A program made the translations under genes and the position numbers. Below, one piece after another: positions 9,842 through 19,707 of a stretch of DNA of 64,000 nt. Under the pieces are notes generated by a model that worked only from the letters and a program-made list of their open reading frames with translations, was not told where the DNA came from and did not search any database. This DNA is from Mongoliitalea daihaiensis (GTDB lineage: Bacteria > Bacteroidota > Bacteroidia > Cytophagales > Cyclobacteriaceae). Position 1 is the stretch's first letter. Each line of letters opens with the position of its first letter. Location of the stretch: the NCBI RefSeq assembly GCF_021596945.1, contig NZ_CP063779.1:871501-935500 (forward strand), written 5' to 3'.

Positions 9842-10662
9842 TAGCAGATAGCAGAAGCTTGGATAAAACTATAATAAAAAATAGAATCTTCCATAGACTT
9901 CAATACATCCAGCCCTTCTTGCATAGCCAACACTTCTTCTGGCTTTAGTAATCCTTCAGAAATCAAAAGGGGAGCGCCACTGCTCATCAAATTTTTCCAA
10001 TAGTCAAATACACGGTCTTTTTGAACTCGATCACGTTGATCTAAATGAAAGCCATCTGCTCGTAGAGAAATCTTTTGATATCCTGCTTGATCCAATAGAT
10101 TGCCTATCTGTGCCCCAATATCCGGGTTACCACCTAACGATCGCTGAAATTCATTATATACCTGCCAATAGTGCATCACCGCCGGAATTACTGGATAAAT
10201 GTAAAAGCTCGCATTGAATACTTCCGTAATTGAAACCGGTGCGCCAGACTTTAGAAATGGCTTCATGCTTTTCAATACTTGAAGGGGATTACCCACATGC
10301 TCCAATACCCAACAGACAAAAGCCCCATCGTACTGCTTTGGGAGGTCCAACTGATGAGCATCTTGCTGAATAAAATTTACCTGATCACTCGAATACCCCA
10401 AGCGATGCATATTTTCTATGGCCTTTTGAATCTGCTTGGCCTCATATTCCACACCGGTAATCTGCAAATGAGGAAACCTCCGCAGGAGTACCTCAGTTTG
10501 GGCGCCTACTCCACTGCCTATTTCAAGGAGATGCGTAACAGAGTTAAAATCTAAGGCATCGTAAATAGGTTTTTCTATCACAAGAGCTTGCTCTCGGAGC
10601 CTTTCTTGCTCTACTTCCTGATAACCATGAATGTAGCGTTTTTCTAAAGCTTGTTGTTCCAT
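9841..10662 (-). CDS. Class I SAM-dependent methyltransferase
   Basis: 273 residues with the SAM-binding glycine motif LLEIGSGVGAQTEVLL (about residues 46-61), the acidic post-I position (GVEYEAKQ), and FVCWVLEHV matching motif IV. It resembles UbiE/TPMT-like small-molecule methyltransferases; the substrate is unknown. It shares a 1-bp overlap with mtgA, which does not by itself indicate a cell-wall role. Confidence 0.85.
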   Translation of the reverse strand: MEQQALEKRYIHGYQEVEQERLREQALVIEKPIYDALDFNSVTHLLEIGSGVGAQTEVLLRRFPHLQITGVEYEAKQIQKAIENMHRLGYSSDQVNFIQQDAHQLDLPKQYDGAFVCWVLEHVGNPLQVLKSMKPFLKSGAPVSITEVFNASFYIYPVIPAVMHYWQVYNEFQRSLGGNPDIGAQIGNLLDQAGYQKISLRADGFHLDQRDRVQKDRVFDYWKNLMSSGAPLLISEGLLKPEEVLAMQEGLDVLKSMEDSIFYYSFIQASAIC

Positions 10663-10759
10663 ACAACGAATGTTTATACAAAGAAAGCGACTTTCTAGGA
10701 TGGATTTAAAATTTTAGATTTTTTTCTACCTTTAAGCCTTCATCAAATAAAATGTACCT

Positions 10760-11227
10760 ATGAGTCAGCTCATCATTGGCAGCTTTGAAGATTTTGAAAA
10801 ATATATCGGCCAAGATCTTGGAGTATCGGAATACCACAGCATTAGCCAAAGCCAAATCAACCTTTTTGCAGATGCAACATTGGATCACCAGTGGATTCAT
10901 ACGGATCCGGAGCGAGCAAAAAAAGAAGGAAGTTTTGGAAATACCATTGCTCATGGTTATTTGACACTCGCCTTAGTACCCTACCTGTGGGAACAAATTG
11001 TTCAAGTTGAAAATCTGAAAATGATGGTCAATTATGGCATTGAAAATCTACGATTTGCACAAGCCGTATTGGTAAATAATAGAGTGAGGTTACATGCCAA
11101 TCTCAAAAATGTGAGCAACCTCCGCGGCACAATCAAGGCTGAGGTCAATGTTAAATTAGAAATCGAGGATCAAAAGAAGCCTGCTTTCACGGGCACCTTG
11201 GTCTTTTTATATCATTTTAATGCATAA
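10760..11227 (+). CDS. MaoC-like (R)-specific enoyl-CoA hydratase/dehydratase
   Basis: 155 residues, hot-dog fold. The hydratase 2 motif is visible as ATLDHQWIHTDPERA followed by GNTIAHGYLTLAL, with Asp and His at the expected catalytic positions. Family members hydrate trans-2-enoyl-CoA to (R)-3-hydroxyacyl-CoA. It is separated by 2 bp from the MazG-like gene and appears to lead a three-gene operon (10760-12281). Confidence 0.88.
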   Translation: MSQLIIGSFEDFEKYIGQDLGVSEYHSISQSQINLFADATLDHQWIHTDPERAKKEGSFGNTIAHGYLTLALVPYLWEQIVQVENLKMMVNYGIENLRFAQAVLVNNRVRLHANLKNVSNLRGTIKAEVNVKLEIEDQKKPAFTGTLVFLYHFNA

Positions 11228-11229
11228 AA

Positions 11230-11697
11230 ATGGAAGATCCTAAAAGTTTGACCTCCGTCGCAGCATTCCACCAAACCTTCAAACACCCCATTCTTTCCAG
11301 CCCACAGGTTCCCGATGAAAAACGGGCAGCACTCCGAGTTTCTTTATTAGCAGAGGAACTGAAAGAACTGGAAGAAGGCATACAGAATAAAGACATCGTT
11401 GAGATTGCGGATGCGCTGTGTGATTTGCAATATGTACTTTCCGGCGCCATCCTTGAATTTGGATTAGCAGATAAATTCAAAGCACTTTTCGATGAAGTGC
11501 AACGCTCCAATATGAGTAAAGCCTGTACCTCACTTGAAGAAGCAGAGGCCACAGTCACTCATTATCAAAACCAAGGCACGGCCTGTTTCTATGAAAAAGA
11601 AGGTGACTTATTCTTAGTGTATCGAACCGAAGATAGAAAAACCTTAAAATCGGTTCAGTACTCTCCAGCTGACTTAGCAAAGATTATCCATTCATGA
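11230..11697 (+). CDS. MazG-like nucleotide pyrophosphohydrolase
   Basis: 155 residues. The all-alpha NTP-PPase signature is present: LLAEELKELEEGIQ followed by VEIADALCDLQYVLSG, giving the E-x-x-E ... E-x-x-D metal ligands. The C-terminal ~60 residues are a small added region (YEKEGDLFLVYRTEDRK). Homologues are often annotated as phosphoribosyl-ATP pyrophosphohydrolase-like, but a housekeeping or nucleotide-cleaning role is more likely than histidine synthesis because no his genes are near. The stop overlaps the next start (ATGA). Confidence 0.82.
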   Translation: MEDPKSLTSVAAFHQTFKHPILSSPQVPDEKRAALRVSLLAEELKELEEGIQNKDIVEIADALCDLQYVLSGAILEFGLADKFKALFDEVQRSNMSKACTSLEEAEATVTHYQNQGTACFYEKEGDLFLVYRTEDRKTLKSVQYSPADLAKIIHS

Positions 11698-12281
11698 GTA
11701 GACGCCTACAGCTCGGAATATTGGCTTTCCAAGAGATGGAAGTATTGGATTTTGCAGGTCCATTTGAAGTATTTTCCGTTGCCAACCAACTTGCTGACTA
11801 TGCCATTTTGGATATTCAAGTGATTGGACTAGACTCTTCTGTTGTTATTGCAAAAAATGGATTGAAGATCATCCCAGATTGCAGCATCGAAGTGGTATCA
11901 CGCTTAGATATCTTAATTATTCCGGGTGGTGATGGAAGCAAAGAATTGCTGAGGCATACCCGTGGAATGGATTGGATCTACAAGATTTCGAACATTTCTG
12001 GAATAGTCGCAACTGTTTGTTCTGGAGCCCGTATCCTCGCCCAATTAGGCTATCTAAAAGAGAAAACGTTCACCACCCATAAAGAAGTATTTGAAGATGT
12101 CTTGGCAATTGAACCCAGTGCTATACCTGTGAGAGATGTGCGCTACATTGACCATGGGAAAATCATGACCGCTGCAGGGGTGGCAGCGGGAATTGATCTT
12201 TCCTTGCACATCGTCGAAAAGCTATTTGGAACAGCCTCCAGAGAAACAACTGCTCGGTATATGGAATATCCTTTCCACTAG
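11694..12281 (+). CDS. DJ-1/PfpI family protein
   Basis: 195 residues with a class I glutamine-amidotransferase-like fold. The nucleophile elbow VATVCSGARIL contains the reactive Cys, preceded by LIIPGGDGSKELL, and TTHKE follows. It resembles the amidotransferase half of GlxA-type AraC regulators (FAGPFEVFSVAN) but has no HTH domain. The function may be glyoxalase III-like, isonitrile hydratase-like or a stress protein; the sequence does not decide. It overlaps the gene before it by 4 bp. Confidence 0.85.
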   Translation: MSRRLQLGILAFQEMEVLDFAGPFEVFSVANQLADYAILDIQVIGLDSSVVIAKNGLKIIPDCSIEVVSRLDILIIPGGDGSKELLRHTRGMDWIYKISNISGIVATVCSGARILAQLGYLKEKTFTTHKEVFEDVLAIEPSAIPVRDVRYIDHGKIMTAAGVAAGIDLSLHIVEKLFGTASRETTARYMEYPFH

Positions 12282-12297
12282 AAGAATCAGAGCTTGT

Positions 12298-13452
12298 TTA
12301 TTGAAACAGTACCTTCATGCCTGATGTAATAAATGGGGCTTGAGGTACTGCATTTCGGATGCTAAACTCCTCCCAAAACCCACTTTCATTCGCTAAAAAT
12401 GCTAAAATCCGCTCAGGATCTACCTTGCTGAACAGGTGTGAAAAAATTTGTTCTCCTGTCAAACTTTTACTCATCAAAACATCCAAAAGGGTCATATCGT
12501 ACCATAAAAACATTTTTTCTCTCCAAGTAGGCTCCACCAGGGGAGAGTCTCCAGCTTCCAACCGTTGCGCAATTTTTGCTACTTGCTTTTGTACAAATTG
12601 GAAGGTGTACCCTGTGCTTGGTTTCGTATGGCCTCCTGCGGTACCGATGTTGATGATGCGTTGCTGCGGACCTATACTGGCTTGAAACTTTGCTTTGGAC
12701 ATGGGGATGATCCCGAATTCCTGATGCGTTATTTCGTAATGATGAATATGCAGGTTTTTTTCTATGTAATTTTCTAGGGCCTGCACATACTCTTCTTTTT
12801 CCAAGACTCTAGGTGAAAATAAAGTGTACTCCACCAAAGCCTCTGTCGGGCTTGTCGGTAACATGTACATAAAAGTTGCTCCATGCTGCTGGGAGAGTGT
12901 AAAATCCATAAGGGTCGCTACTCCACTTGTAAAGACCGGGGTATCGGTTTTGATAAACCAGCCCATAAAATGCTGCAACAAGGTATTCCCCTCATCCATT
13001 TTTGGATTGAAAATAGCTGTAGAATTAAATACATAGTCTGCCAAATACCGCTCCTGTGTGGTCTGAACGCTCGCCCCAGCCTGTTCTTCCTGAATGGATT
13101 GAATTTCATCATGTATGAAAACAACCTGCGGATGCTGCTCTGCCAAGTCTAGCACTTGACTATAAAAATCACCAGACTGTATCATTTTATAGCGATACTC
13201 TTTCATCTGAAACTCCTTGGTAACCTTAGGAGAGAAAAACTGCAAGGTGTCCCAGGCGTGGCACACCAAGGATTCGAAAGGTCCCGGTTCTTTTTCCCAA
13301 AAACACCAGGTCCTATCATTGAGATTTTTTTTGGCACTGTCAATGACGAGGATTTTTTTCTGGCTCAAGGACTTATTGGAAAGTAATTGGTGCAATAAGC
13401 TCAACCCTGCCAATCCAGAACCAGCGATGATAAAATCGTATTTCAGTGCCAT
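12298..13452 (-). CDS. crtY: Lycopene cyclase family protein (carotenoid biosynthesis)
   Basis: 384 residues. It opens with a Rossmann FAD/NAD-binding loop (FIIAGSGLAGLSLLHQLL) and has the lycopene-cyclase DRTWCFWE motif and the GTAGGHTKPSTGYTF motif. CrtY/CrtL enzymes cyclise lycopene ends to beta rings. No other crt gene is in the window, so the pathway must be elsewhere. It is convergent with the DJ-1 gene and lies 8 bp after the response regulator gene. Confidence 0.9.
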   Translation of the reverse strand: MALKYDFIIAGSGLAGLSLLHQLLSNKSLSQKKILVIDSAKKNLNDRTWCFWEKEPGPFESLVCHAWDTLQFFSPKVTKEFQMKEYRYKMIQSGDFYSQVLDLAEQHPQVVFIHDEIQSIQEEQAGASVQTTQERYLADYVFNSTAIFNPKMDEGNTLLQHFMGWFIKTDTPVFTSGVATLMDFTLSQQHGATFMYMLPTSPTEALVEYTLFSPRVLEKEEYVQALENYIEKNLHIHHYEITHQEFGIIPMSKAKFQASIGPQQRIINIGTAGGHTKPSTGYTFQFVQKQVAKIAQRLEAGDSPLVEPTWREKMFLWYDMTLLDVLMSKSLTGEQIFSHLFSKVDPERILAFLANESGFWEEFSIRNAVPQAPFITSGMKVLFQ

Positions 13453-13460
13453 TCAATAAA

Positions 13461-14156
13461 TTAATTATCGGTTACTACCATTTTGAAGCCTTCGCCGTGG
13501 ATCGTGATAATCTGTACTTTCGGATCCTCTTTCAAGATTTTCCTGATTTTGCTTAGATATACATCCATACTGCGAGCATTGAAATAAGAGTCATCACCCC
13601 AAATTTGTTTCAAGGCATGGCTTCTATTTACAATTTTATTCATTTCTGAAGCTAATAGACGTATCAATTCATTTTCCTTAGACGTGAGTTTGTGCCTCCC
13701 ACTAGGGCTGTTGATATATTGTTCGTCATAGTGCAATTCAAAATCTCCAAACTGATATACCTTCAGAACTTCAGAATCTTCGGACTTTTTGGTTCTTCGT
13801 AAAATCGCAGCTATCCGTAGCAAGAGCTCTTCCATGCTGAAAGGCTTGGTGATGTAATCGTCAGCACCGATTTTCAATCCTTCAATGATATCTTCTTTCA
13901 GGTTTTTAGCGGTCAAGTAAATAATGGGTAAATCCGGCTGTACGATTTTGATCTCTTTCCCAAGCGTAAATCCATCCTTTTTAGGCATCATGATATCTAA
14001 TATGGCCAAATCAAACTTATCTTTCTTGAATTTTGACCATCCTTCATCACCATCTCTGCATAGGGTGGTTTCGTACCCTTTCATGGTAAGGTATTCCTGT
14101 AAAATGTCTCCCAAATTTGGGTCATCTTCTACTACTAAGAGTCTCGATTTGCTCAT
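13461..14156 (-). CDS. OmpR/PhoB-family response regulator
   Basis: 231 residues. The receiver domain has DD near residues 10-11, the phospho-acceptor Asp near 54 (LAILDIMMPKKDG) and Lys in YITKPFSM near 103. The C-terminal winged helix ends in VYLSKIRKILKEDP and VQIITIHGEGFKMV. The start overlaps the stop of the sensor kinase by 4 bp (ATGA-type coupling), so the pair is translated together. It resembles Bacteroides RprY-type regulators; target genes are unknown. Confidence 0.93.
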   Translation of the reverse strand: MSKSRLLVVEDDPNLGDILQEYLTMKGYETTLCRDGDEGWSKFKKDKFDLAILDIMMPKKDGFTLGKEIKIVQPDLPIIYLTAKNLKEDIIEGLKIGADDYITKPFSMEELLLRIAAILRRTKKSEDSEVLKVYQFGDFELHYDEQYINSPSGRHKLTSKENELIRLLASEMNKIVNRSHALKQIWGDDSYFNARSMDVYLSKIRKILKEDPKVQIITIHGEGFKMVVTDN

Positions 14157-15850
14157 GGCTGTTTTGGTAGTTTTATGGTAAATGTACTTCCTTTTCCTAA
14201 TTCACTGCTGACGGTTACCAGACCTTGATGTGCTTCCACCATCGTTTTTACATAGGCAAGACCCAGGCCAAATCCCTTCACATCGTGAATATTTCCTGTA
14301 GGAACCCTGTAAAATTTTTCAAATATTTTTTTAGCAGAATCTTTGGACATGCCTAACCCGTTATCCTTTACACTTACACAGAGGTATTGACCATCCTCCC
14401 ACAATCTTATTTCGATCGTAGGTTTGCTAGGTGTATATTTTAAAGCATTGTCCAGCAAGTTATTGATGATGTGAGCAATATGAAAAGCATCTCCTTGCAA
14501 TTGGGTATGTTCAACTTCTGCAACCAAACTGATTTCCCCTCCTTTTTTCTCTACTTGCAAAGCAAATTGAGCAGTAATTTTTTCAACTATTTCACGGAGT
14601 TCGATCTGCTCCAACTTCAATTTAAGATCTTGCTTATCTAAGGTCGCCGCCTGCAATACTTTCTCTACCTGCGTTCCTAAGCGCTTATTTTCATCCTTGA
14701 TGATATTTAGATACCGCTTTCTAAATGTCTCCTCCTGAGCAAAGGCTGGGTCTTGCAAAGCCTCCACAGCCAAACTCACCGTAGCAATAGGCGTCTTAAA
14801 CTCATGAGTCATATTATTGATAAAGTCATTTTTGATTTCTGACAGCTTTTTCTGCAAAATAATGACCCGAATAGCATATACAAAACAGAAGATCACGATA
14901 GTCAAAAAGCTTAACGAGCTGATCAATGGAACCCATATTTGGCGTAAAATGTAATTTCGTTTATTTGGAAAATTCACAACCAAAAAATTATCTTTTCCTA
15001 AAATATCACTTGGAAAAAGCTTTGCCTGAATTCCCTTTGATACCAAAGAAGAAGAATCAAGAATATCTGTCAGTGGGATCATCACCTTGGCATCTTCAAT
15101 AATTGCAAGTTCAAAGGGCTGTCCTATACCCCGCTCCTTCAATTGATTCCTGAACAATTCCCGTACTTGTACGGTATCAAGCCTGCTCAAGATATTTTGC
15201 TGGCCTTCCAATAATTCTGCCCAAGCCTGGTTCATAGCCTCTATCTTCATATTGGCTCGCCGGATTTTTTCCAAGGCATCGGCAATATTGTACTCCGTCA
15301 CAATCTCTTGACCCCTCCTTTGCGAAAACGTTGACTCTGTTTGATCCAAATATTGCAATTGCCGCTCTTTTTCCTGTAAAAGAATTTCCATTTCATCAGG
15401 AGTAAATAAAGAAGAGGCAATTTCAGGTGTTAAATACAAAAAAAATTGCTCCAAATCACTGCGAACATTAATCTCTACACCGCTGGACTGAATGATTCTC
15501 CTGAATCGCTGACTCACATTGGGAATCGTCAACTGCATCATGGAGTCCCGCACCGACGGTCTTCTGCGCTGTAGGGACCGCGTACTAACTTGAATATCGA
15601 TGGGCTCGATTTTTTGAAATAAAAATTCCTGTAAATTGGGGTCTTTCGCAAGGTAACTTAAAAAGATTTCGCTAGTCTCTCCTTTTTCCAGTTGACTAAT
15701 CGTACTAAAAAGAGATTGGTAAATGTTTTGCTCGAAGCGTTCCTCATTGATTTTGAAAGCATTCTTAACCCAATAGTACTGAAAGCCGATCAGTCCAATA
15801 CTGGCCAGTGTCATCAATACAATGATTACATTCATTTGGAACTTTGACAT
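14153..15850 (-). CDS. Membrane sensor histidine kinase
   Basis: 565 residues: TM1 near residues 5-27, a ~270-residue periplasmic region rich in predicted helix, and TM2 near 305-330 (LSFLTIVIFCFVYAI). A HisKA domain follows with the phospho-accepting His near 349 (NNMTHEFKTPIATV), then HATPase motifs N (NLLDNALKYTP), G1 (DNGLGM) and G2 (GFGLGLAYVK). It is the partner of the response regulator at 13461. The signal is unknown. Confidence 0.93.
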   Translation of the reverse strand: MSKFQMNVIIVLMTLASIGLIGFQYYWVKNAFKINEERFEQNIYQSLFSTISQLEKGETSEIFLSYLAKDPNLQEFLFQKIEPIDIQVSTRSLQRRRPSVRDSMMQLTIPNVSQRFRRIIQSSGVEINVRSDLEQFFLYLTPEIASSLFTPDEMEILLQEKERQLQYLDQTESTFSQRRGQEIVTEYNIADALEKIRRANMKIEAMNQAWAELLEGQQNILSRLDTVQVRELFRNQLKERGIGQPFELAIIEDAKVMIPLTDILDSSSLVSKGIQAKLFPSDILGKDNFLVVNFPNKRNYILRQIWVPLISSLSFLTIVIFCFVYAIRVIILQKKLSEIKNDFINNMTHEFKTPIATVSLAVEALQDPAFAQEETFRKRYLNIIKDENKRLGTQVEKVLQAATLDKQDLKLKLEQIELREIVEKITAQFALQVEKKGGEISLVAEVEHTQLQGDAFHIAHIINNLLDNALKYTPSKPTIEIRLWEDGQYLCVSVKDNGLGMSKDSAKKIFEKFYRVPTGNIHDVKGFGLGLAYVKTMVEAHQGLVTVSSELGKGSTFTIKLPKQP

Positions 15851-15977
15851 AGAACAAATTTAAAGGGATTCATGTTGGGATTACTCAACTTAACAAAATT
15901 TAACCCACCAACGAGCAGTTTGAACCCTGCGAACCATCAATTTACATCCCTCATCCAATAAATTCAGAGGATAACTG

Positions 15978-15985
15978 TATCTTTG
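15978..15985 (+). promoter_or_regulatory. Possible -7 promoter element of lysA
   Basis: TATCTTTG matches the Bacteroidota -7 consensus TAnnTTTG and lies 20 bp before the lysA start. No convincing -33 TTG was seen at the usual spacing. Confidence 0.4.
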
Positions 15986-16004
15986 AGCATCAATTTACAA
16001 GAGT

Positions 16005-17237
16005 ATGCAAATCAACGAAAACTTCTACCATATTCAGGGTATACCATTGACTTCTTTAGTTGAGCAATATGGCTCCCCCTTATATGTATACGATGCCGAC
16101 AAAATCCTTCATCAAGTAGGTTTGTTAAAACAAGCTTTTTCAACAGTAGATTTAAAAATCAAATACGCCACCAAAGCCCTGTCCAATATCAATATTCTTA
16201 AATTATTGAGAAAAGCAGGAACAGGTGCGGATGCTGTTTCCATAGAAGAGGTATTGCTATGCTTGCATGCGGGTTTTGAACCCAAGGATATCATGTATAC
16301 GCCCAACAGTGTGGGCTTTGCTGAAATCCAGCAAGCTGTCGATTTGGGAGTCATGATCAACATTGATAGCATCCCCATGTTGGAACACTTTGGGACATTT
16401 TATGGCAACCAAGTCCCTGTCTGCATTCGATTAAATCCACACATCCTCGCTGGAGGAAATGCAAAGATTTCTGTCGGTCATATCGATAGTAAATTTGGTA
16501 TTTCGATCTTACAGCTAAAGCATATTCTAAAAGTAGTAGAGGCCTATGACCTAAATATCACAGGACTACATGTGCATACTGGTTCGGATATCCTGGATGC
16601 TGACGTTTTTCTGAAAGGTGCAGAGATTCTATTTGATGCAGCGCGTGAATTTCGTGACCTGCAATTTTTGGATTTCGGGGGAGGCTTTAAAGTCGCTTAC
16701 AAGCCAGGGGATATCGCAACAGACATTTTAGATGTTGGTGCAAAAGTATCCAAGGCTTTTCAGGAGTTTTGCGAAGAATATGGAAGACCATTGGAAATTT
16801 GGTTTGAGCCTGGAAAGTTTTTGGTGAGCGAGTCAGGTGTTTTGCTTACAAAAGTGAATTTGATCAAATCTACTCCTGCATCTACATTCATTGGGGTGGA
16901 TACCGGCTTAAATCATTTGATTCGCCCAATGATGTATGATGCCTATCATCATGTAGTCAATATCTCTAAATTAGATGGACCTGAGCGCGTGTATACCATT
17001 GTAGGATATATCTGCGAAACGGATACCATTGCTGCTGATAGGAAACTCAAGGAGGTGCAGGAAGGAGATATCATAGCCATCAAAAATGCTGGAGCCTATG
17101 GTTTTTCCATGGCATCCAATTACAATTCCCGATTAAAGCCAGCTGAAATATTGATTTTGGATGGAAAGGCCCATGTTATCCGGGAACGAGAGAGCTTTGA
17201 AGATATTTTAAGACATCAGATTGATATAACATTATAA
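16005..17237 (+). CDS. lysA: Diaminopimelate decarboxylase
   Basis: 410 residues, a fold-III PLP enzyme. The PLP lysine lies in KYATKALSN near residue 54, with the HTGSD motif, the GGGFKVAY phosphate-binding loop, EPGKFLV, and the active-site Cys in YICETDTIA. It catalyses the last step of lysine synthesis, meso-DAP to L-lysine. It is a single gene with a strong terminator immediately after. Confidence 0.95.
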   Translation: MQINENFYHIQGIPLTSLVEQYGSPLYVYDADKILHQVGLLKQAFSTVDLKIKYATKALSNINILKLLRKAGTGADAVSIEEVLLCLHAGFEPKDIMYTPNSVGFAEIQQAVDLGVMINIDSIPMLEHFGTFYGNQVPVCIRLNPHILAGGNAKISVGHIDSKFGISILQLKHILKVVEAYDLNITGLHVHTGSDILDADVFLKGAEILFDAAREFRDLQFLDFGGGFKVAYKPGDIATDILDVGAKVSKAFQEFCEEYGRPLEIWFEPGKFLVSESGVLLTKVNLIKSTPASTFIGVDTGLNHLIRPMMYDAYHHVVNISKLDGPERVYTIVGYICETDTIAADRKLKEVQEGDIIAIKNAGAYGFSMASNYNSRLKPAEILILDGKAHVIRERESFEDILRHQIDITL

Positions 17238-17243
17238 GTAACC

Positions 17244-17275
17244 AAACCCGGGATATCCCGGGTTTAGTTTTTTAG
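17244..17275 (+). terminator. Rho-independent terminator of lysA
   Basis: A perfect 22-bp palindrome (arms AAACCCGGGAT / ATCCCGGGTTT, 17244-17265) followed by a T-rich stretch, 7 bp after the lysA stop. Confidence 0.85.
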
Positions 17276-17846
17276 AACCTTTTTTTAAACCACTTTTATC
17301 TTCTTCTAGCAATCTTTCAGACAACTTACGTTCAAGCGTTGGCCCATGTGTTTTATTCGGCAACTTTGTAGAACATTTGATACCTACTTGGTTGCCTCCA
17401 CATACCTGTGCATTTTTTACGATTATCCAACTATCACATTCTCGGGCATATATGGAGCCGGTAAGTCCATTTGTGAGAATTTTTTTGAAGACTCAAAAAA
17501 ATATTTCTAAATCAAAAAAAATTTTTTCCTAGCTGAATTGATCAAAGCCTGTATTACATATACAGAAAAAAGTACCCTCAAAACAAGATTTTGAAACCTA
17601 TAACAATTCAAAGAAAAACAGTACAATTTAGCGATGATCGCCTTCTAAATGTTTTTCGTGAAACGTTTGTTTTTCATAATATTATTTGCTAAAATATAGA
17701 TGAAGACAAGTTTTTAGCAATATCATTTTGATAGTTATAAAAAACAAAAAATAATATTCTAAATCTCAATCTTCAAAAATCCGATTTTGAAATACAAAAT
17801 TGGTACTAGCAAAAGGGACTAAATCGGGCAAGAGCCCACCAAAGAA
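17276..17846 (+). other. Long AT-rich intergenic leader before the SprB-repeat gene
   Basis: About 570 bp without a credible ORF on either strand. It becomes very AT-rich toward 17700. It probably contains the promoter and a long 5' leader of the T9SS locus. No riboswitch or clear hairpin was recognised. A copy of the AGGGACTAAA motif lies at about 17813. Confidence 0.5.
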
Positions 17847-19703
17847 ATGAAAGCGATCATCACACAAGTTTCTCTTATTATGGGGTTGGTTACCGCCCTA
17901 ATGGTAGGGAATTGTGTATTTGCACAGCAACTCAACTTCAGCAACAATCCACTCAAGGAATTTGCAACCACCCAGAGGGTAGAGAGTCAACCCACAACTC
18001 CTGAAATCCAAGTAACCGTTTCTGGTAAACTAGCCCTTTGTTCTCATCAGGAGAGGGGCCACATACTTTTAGACATCGTCGGGGGAACTGCTCCCTACCG
18101 CTTTTTATGGAACAATAATGAAACAGTTCAAAATCGCTACAACCTCTTTGCAGGAACCTACACGGTAACAGTAACAGATAGTCAAAATATTTCAGTAACT
18201 CAGAGAATCATTGTTCAGCCTCCTTTCCCATTTATAGTTGACCTAGTAGAAAAAGTAGATGCTACCTGCGCCACTGGAAATGTTGGTTCTGCCAAGGTCC
18301 ATGTACGCTTTGGAAGAGGAGAGCCATACAAAGTAAAATGGAGTCATGGCTTGGAAGGCAGTATGGAAGCCAACAATCTCCGTCCAGGATCTTATCATGT
18401 GACTATTTCAGACCTTTATAATTGTGAAATGACCGTTTCTTTCGCAATTCAGGGAGATCCTGAAGGTATGAAAATCACTGAAAAATTGGAGCAACCTTCT
18501 TGCGATAATGGGCAAAAAGGTGCTATCAGCCTAGAGGTTAGTGGTGGTAAAGCTCCCTACAGCTTCTTGTGGTCTAATGGCAGCACTGCTCGGGAATTGA
18601 AAAACTTAGATCAAGGAACTTATGTAGTGCTTGTAAAAGACGCCAATGGCTGTACATATCAGCAAGAATTTGCTATCGAAGCTGGAGAGGCATTAGAGAT
18701 AGAAGCGCTCAAAGTTATTGACAACTTTTGTGCAGCTGGGCAAGATGGAGAAATTGAAGTATCCATCTCCGGAGGAAAAGCACCCTATCAGATCCGTTGG
18801 AACAATGGTCAGCAGACTGCCGCTATCAAAAATCTGAGTGCAGGAGTATTCACCATTGAGGCCATTGATGCAGAGGGTTGCAAAGTGAGTAAATCATTTG
18901 AAATCAAGGCGCCAGAATTGCTTCAGGCCAAACTCGAGTCTTCCGTTGAAATGAACTGCGAAACAGGAAGAGCACTAGGCTATGCTTGGGTAGAAATCGC
19001 AGGAGGTATCGCACCTTACAACATTCAATGGAGTAATGGAAACTCCAATACCAGAGAAATTACTTTTACTCAATCTGAGGATTTAACTGTACAGATTACC
19101 GATGTCAATGGATGTACAGTCCAAGCAAAGATTAAAGTGGACTTACCCTATTATGGGGAACTCGGAAGATTAGACTTCGAATACCGAAAACTAGAAATCA
19201 GTTCCGAGGATGAAGTCTTCATTGCTGAACCCCTGCAATTCATCAGCTTTATTTCTCCGGACTTTATCGCTTGGGAATGGGAATTTGGTGATGGTACTAC
19301 TAGCACCGAAAAAGATCCCATCCATATCTACAAGCAAGCTGGAGTTTACAGCGTCACTCTCAGAGCATTTGATATGTATGGATGTTCTGCAACTCAAATA
19401 CATGAGGTATTGGTACTCAAAGCCAATGAGTGGGTAACAATCCCAAGTGCTTTCACACCTAATGGTGATGGATTAAACGATTTTTTTAAGCCTGTTGCAA
19501 ATGGCATCAGCAAATTTGAAATGAGCATATTTAACAACTGGGGAGAGGAGTTATTCAGAACTTCCGCTATCGAGTCCGCCGGTTGGGACGGTACCCATAG
19601 AGGTCGATTGTTGCCAAGAGGCAATTACATGTACAGGATTTCGATGATTACCTTGACAGGAGAAGTCATCCAAAAATCAGGTTCTATCACATTAATCAGA
19701 TAA
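17847..19703 (+). CDS. SprB-repeat surface protein with PKD domain and type-B T9SS C-terminal domain
   Basis: 618 residues. A signal peptide ending at VFAQ is followed by five SprB-like repeats, each with a PY...W(S/N)NG core (APYRFLWNN, EPYKVKWSHG, APYSFLWSNG, APYQIRWNNG, APYNIQWSNG). A PKD domain follows (FGDGTTSTEKDP ... GVYSVTLRAFD), then a gliding-motility/CHU-type C-terminal domain (AFTPNGDGLNDFF, FNNWGEELFRT, GWDGTHRG). By family knowledge this is a type-B T9SS cargo exported with a PorP/SprF-like partner, which is encoded 4 bp downstream. It may be a small adhesin. Confidence 0.9.
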   Translation: MKAIITQVSLIMGLVTALMVGNCVFAQQLNFSNNPLKEFATTQRVESQPTTPEIQVTVSGKLALCSHQERGHILLDIVGGTAPYRFLWNNNETVQNRYNLFAGTYTVTVTDSQNISVTQRIIVQPPFPFIVDLVEKVDATCATGNVGSAKVHVRFGRGEPYKVKWSHGLEGSMEANNLRPGSYHVTISDLYNCEMTVSFAIQGDPEGMKITEKLEQPSCDNGQKGAISLEVSGGKAPYSFLWSNGSTARELKNLDQGTYVVLVKDANGCTYQQEFAIEAGEALEIEALKVIDNFCAAGQDGEIEVSISGGKAPYQIRWNNGQQTAAIKNLSAGVFTIEAIDAEGCKVSKSFEIKAPELLQAKLESSVEMNCETGRALGYAWVEIAGGIAPYNIQWSNGNSNTREITFTQSEDLTVQITDVNGCTVQAKIKVDLPYYGELGRLDFEYRKLEISSEDEVFIAEPLQFISFISPDFIAWEWEFGDGTTSTEKDPIHIYKQAGVYSVTLRAFDMYGCSATQIHEVLVLKANEWVTIPSAFTPNGDGLNDFFKPVANGISKFEMSIFNNWGEELFRTSAIESAGWDGTHRGRLLPRGNYMYRISMITLTGEVIQKSGSITLIR

Positions 19704-19707
19704 GGCC

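Noticed and set aside
17276..17846. Riboswitch or other structured leader upstream of the SprB-repeat gene
   Set aside because: The region is long and AT-rich but no conserved riboswitch core or strong stem was recognisable.
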